Of a stretch of 64,000 nt of DNA, positions 63,380 to 64,000 are shown one piece after another (the stretch's first letter is position 1; each line of letters starts with the position of its first letter). The stretch covers positions 1 to 64,000 of the forward strand of contig NZ_JASGBH010000009.1 in assembly GCF_030053395.1 (NCBI RefSeq), written 5' to 3'. This DNA comes from Limnohabitans lacus (GTDB lineage: Bacteria; Pseudomonadota; Gammaproteobacteria; Burkholderiales; Burkholderiaceae_C). The position numbers and the translations under genes are program-made. Below the pieces are notes generated by a model. That model searched no databases. It saw only the letters and a list, made by a program, of their open reading frames with translations, and was not told the DNA's origin.

Positions 63380-64000
63380 CAGCATTTTTTGTCACCGGTA
63401 CCGACACGGAAATCGGAAAGACCGCCATCACAGCGGGGCTGACCCATTTGGCGGGCAGCCTCGGGCTGCGCAGCGCTGCCGTCAAACCCTTGGCGGCGGG
63501 CCAGGACATGGTGAACAACCGATGGGTCAACGAGGACGTGCTGCGCCTGCAAGCCGCTGTCAACATTGAACTGACCGATGCCCAGGTGGGGCCATTGCAA
63601 CTGCGCACACCTTGCGCGCCTCATATTGCGGCCAAACTTGAAGGCATCACCATTGAGCCAGCAGCGTTGCTTGCAGCCGTGCAGCGGACGCTTGGACTTT
63701 GCGACATTGGGTTTGTGGAAGGTGTGGGGGGGTTTCGCGTGCCACTGACCGCTGGCTGGGACACCGCCGACATGGCGACAGACCTCGATTTGCCTGTCAT
63801 TCTCGTGGTGGGCATGCGCTTGGGGTGCATCAATCACGCGCTGCTCACCGCTGAAGCCATTGAATCTCGTGGATTGCGCATGGCTGGCTGGGTTGCCAAT
63901 GCAGTTGATCCTTCGATGGCCTATGTTGAAGATAATCTGGCCGCTTTATCGGCCCGACTGAATGCTCCTTGCTGGGGTCAGGTGCCTCGCCTGCCAGACC
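63376..64000 (+). CDS. bioD: Second dethiobiotin synthetase, cut by window end
   Basis: 208 residues visible from ATG 63376 (ATGA overlap with bioF2). P-loop [15 protein letters not shown], substrate Lys in AAVKPLAAG, VEGVGGFRVPL and [13 protein letters not shown]. It starts directly at the family's natural first residues, unlike bioD at 42023. Further genes (bioB?) lie outside. Confidence 0.9.
   Translation, partial: MTAFFVTGTDTEIGKTAITAGLTHLAGSLGLRSAAVKPLAAGQDMVNNRWVNEDVLRLQAAVNIELTDAQVGPLQLRTPCAPHIAAKLEGITIEPAALLAAVQRTLGLCDIGFVEGVGGFRVPLTAGWDTADMATDLDLPVILVVGMRLGCINHALLTAEAIESRGLRMAGWVANAVDPSMAYVEDNLAALSARLNAPCWGQVPRLPD

Overview
The window looks like a betaproteobacterial chromosome of the order Burkholderiales, most likely a relative of the Comamonadaceae. 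This rests on protein style (pabB/pabC fusion, panC-panB next to nadC-nadA, bioA-F-D-B in one operon, copA with a CueR-type regulator) and on GC-rich codon use. No rRNA, tRNA or CRISPR array was recognised. The striking property is mosaicism: intact operons alternate with at least fifteen gene fragments that have sharp ends, so this is either a heavily rearranged, decaying genome region or partly an assembly product.

Layout. 1-2.9 kb: a metal-linked leftover with a small His-rich periplasmic protein carrying a stop in its signal peptide, a MerR-type promoter, a yhiI-like adaptor and a cut rbbA-like ABC gene. 2.9-17.9 kb: defective prophage 1. It has a hipB/hipA' pair on the minus strand facing an early region (HTH proteins, recombination-type proteins, P4-type primase-helicase), a DNA methyltransferase, a block of four minus-strand genes, HNH, terminase, portal', protease, capsid, endolysin and spanins. 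Two deletions remove most of terL/portal and all tail genes; no integrase is present. 17.9-23.1 kb: defence-gene debris, with a Pycsar-type nucleotide cyclase and a beheaded TIR effector behind a LexA-box promoter, a frameshifted restriction-modification specificity fragment, an unknown-family fragment, and a scrambled Gabija-like gajA/gajB pair. 23.1-26.9 kb: sulfite dehydrogenase genes split by an apparent 1.7-kb inversion, a umuC scrap, a DUF305 protein and an ECF sigma/anti-sigma pair. 26.9-30.2 kb: a second, diverged copy of the prophage hipB/hipA' plus early module. 30.2-32.4 kb: nested scraps (hsdR, serine recombinase, IS21 istA, gpsA).

32.4-48.1 kb is a compact, very GC-rich B-vitamin and cofactor region: panC-panB, nadC-nadA-ubiC-pabB(C), a biotin operon bioA-bioF-bioD-bioB that continues without a gap into a cytochrome P450 gene, then panD, queD, queE and nadB. 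48.2-53.9 kb is again debris (livH', a frameshifted zinc protein, GDCCVxC', ccoG') around an intact toxin-antitoxin pair and a two-gene module of unknown function whose first gene is related to the fragment at 20.1-20.9 kb. 54.2-56.7 kb holds lrgA-lrgB and a MocR-type regulator. 56.7-60.3 kb is a copper module: cytochrome c, copA, copZ, cueR, with two divergent MerR-type promoters. The right edge holds a cobalamin riboswitch directly in front of a second biotin operon, bioA2-bioF2-bioD2 (cut by the window end).

Most interesting: the cobalamin riboswitch leading a biotin operon; the P450 as last gene of the other biotin operon; the Pycsar and Gabija remnants behind an SOS-type promoter; the uncharacterised zinc-ribbon/winged-helix two-gene module; and a pair of inverted 57-base units with compensating hairpins at 38.6-38.9 kb. 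All family names come from recognition of motifs by eye; no database search was run.
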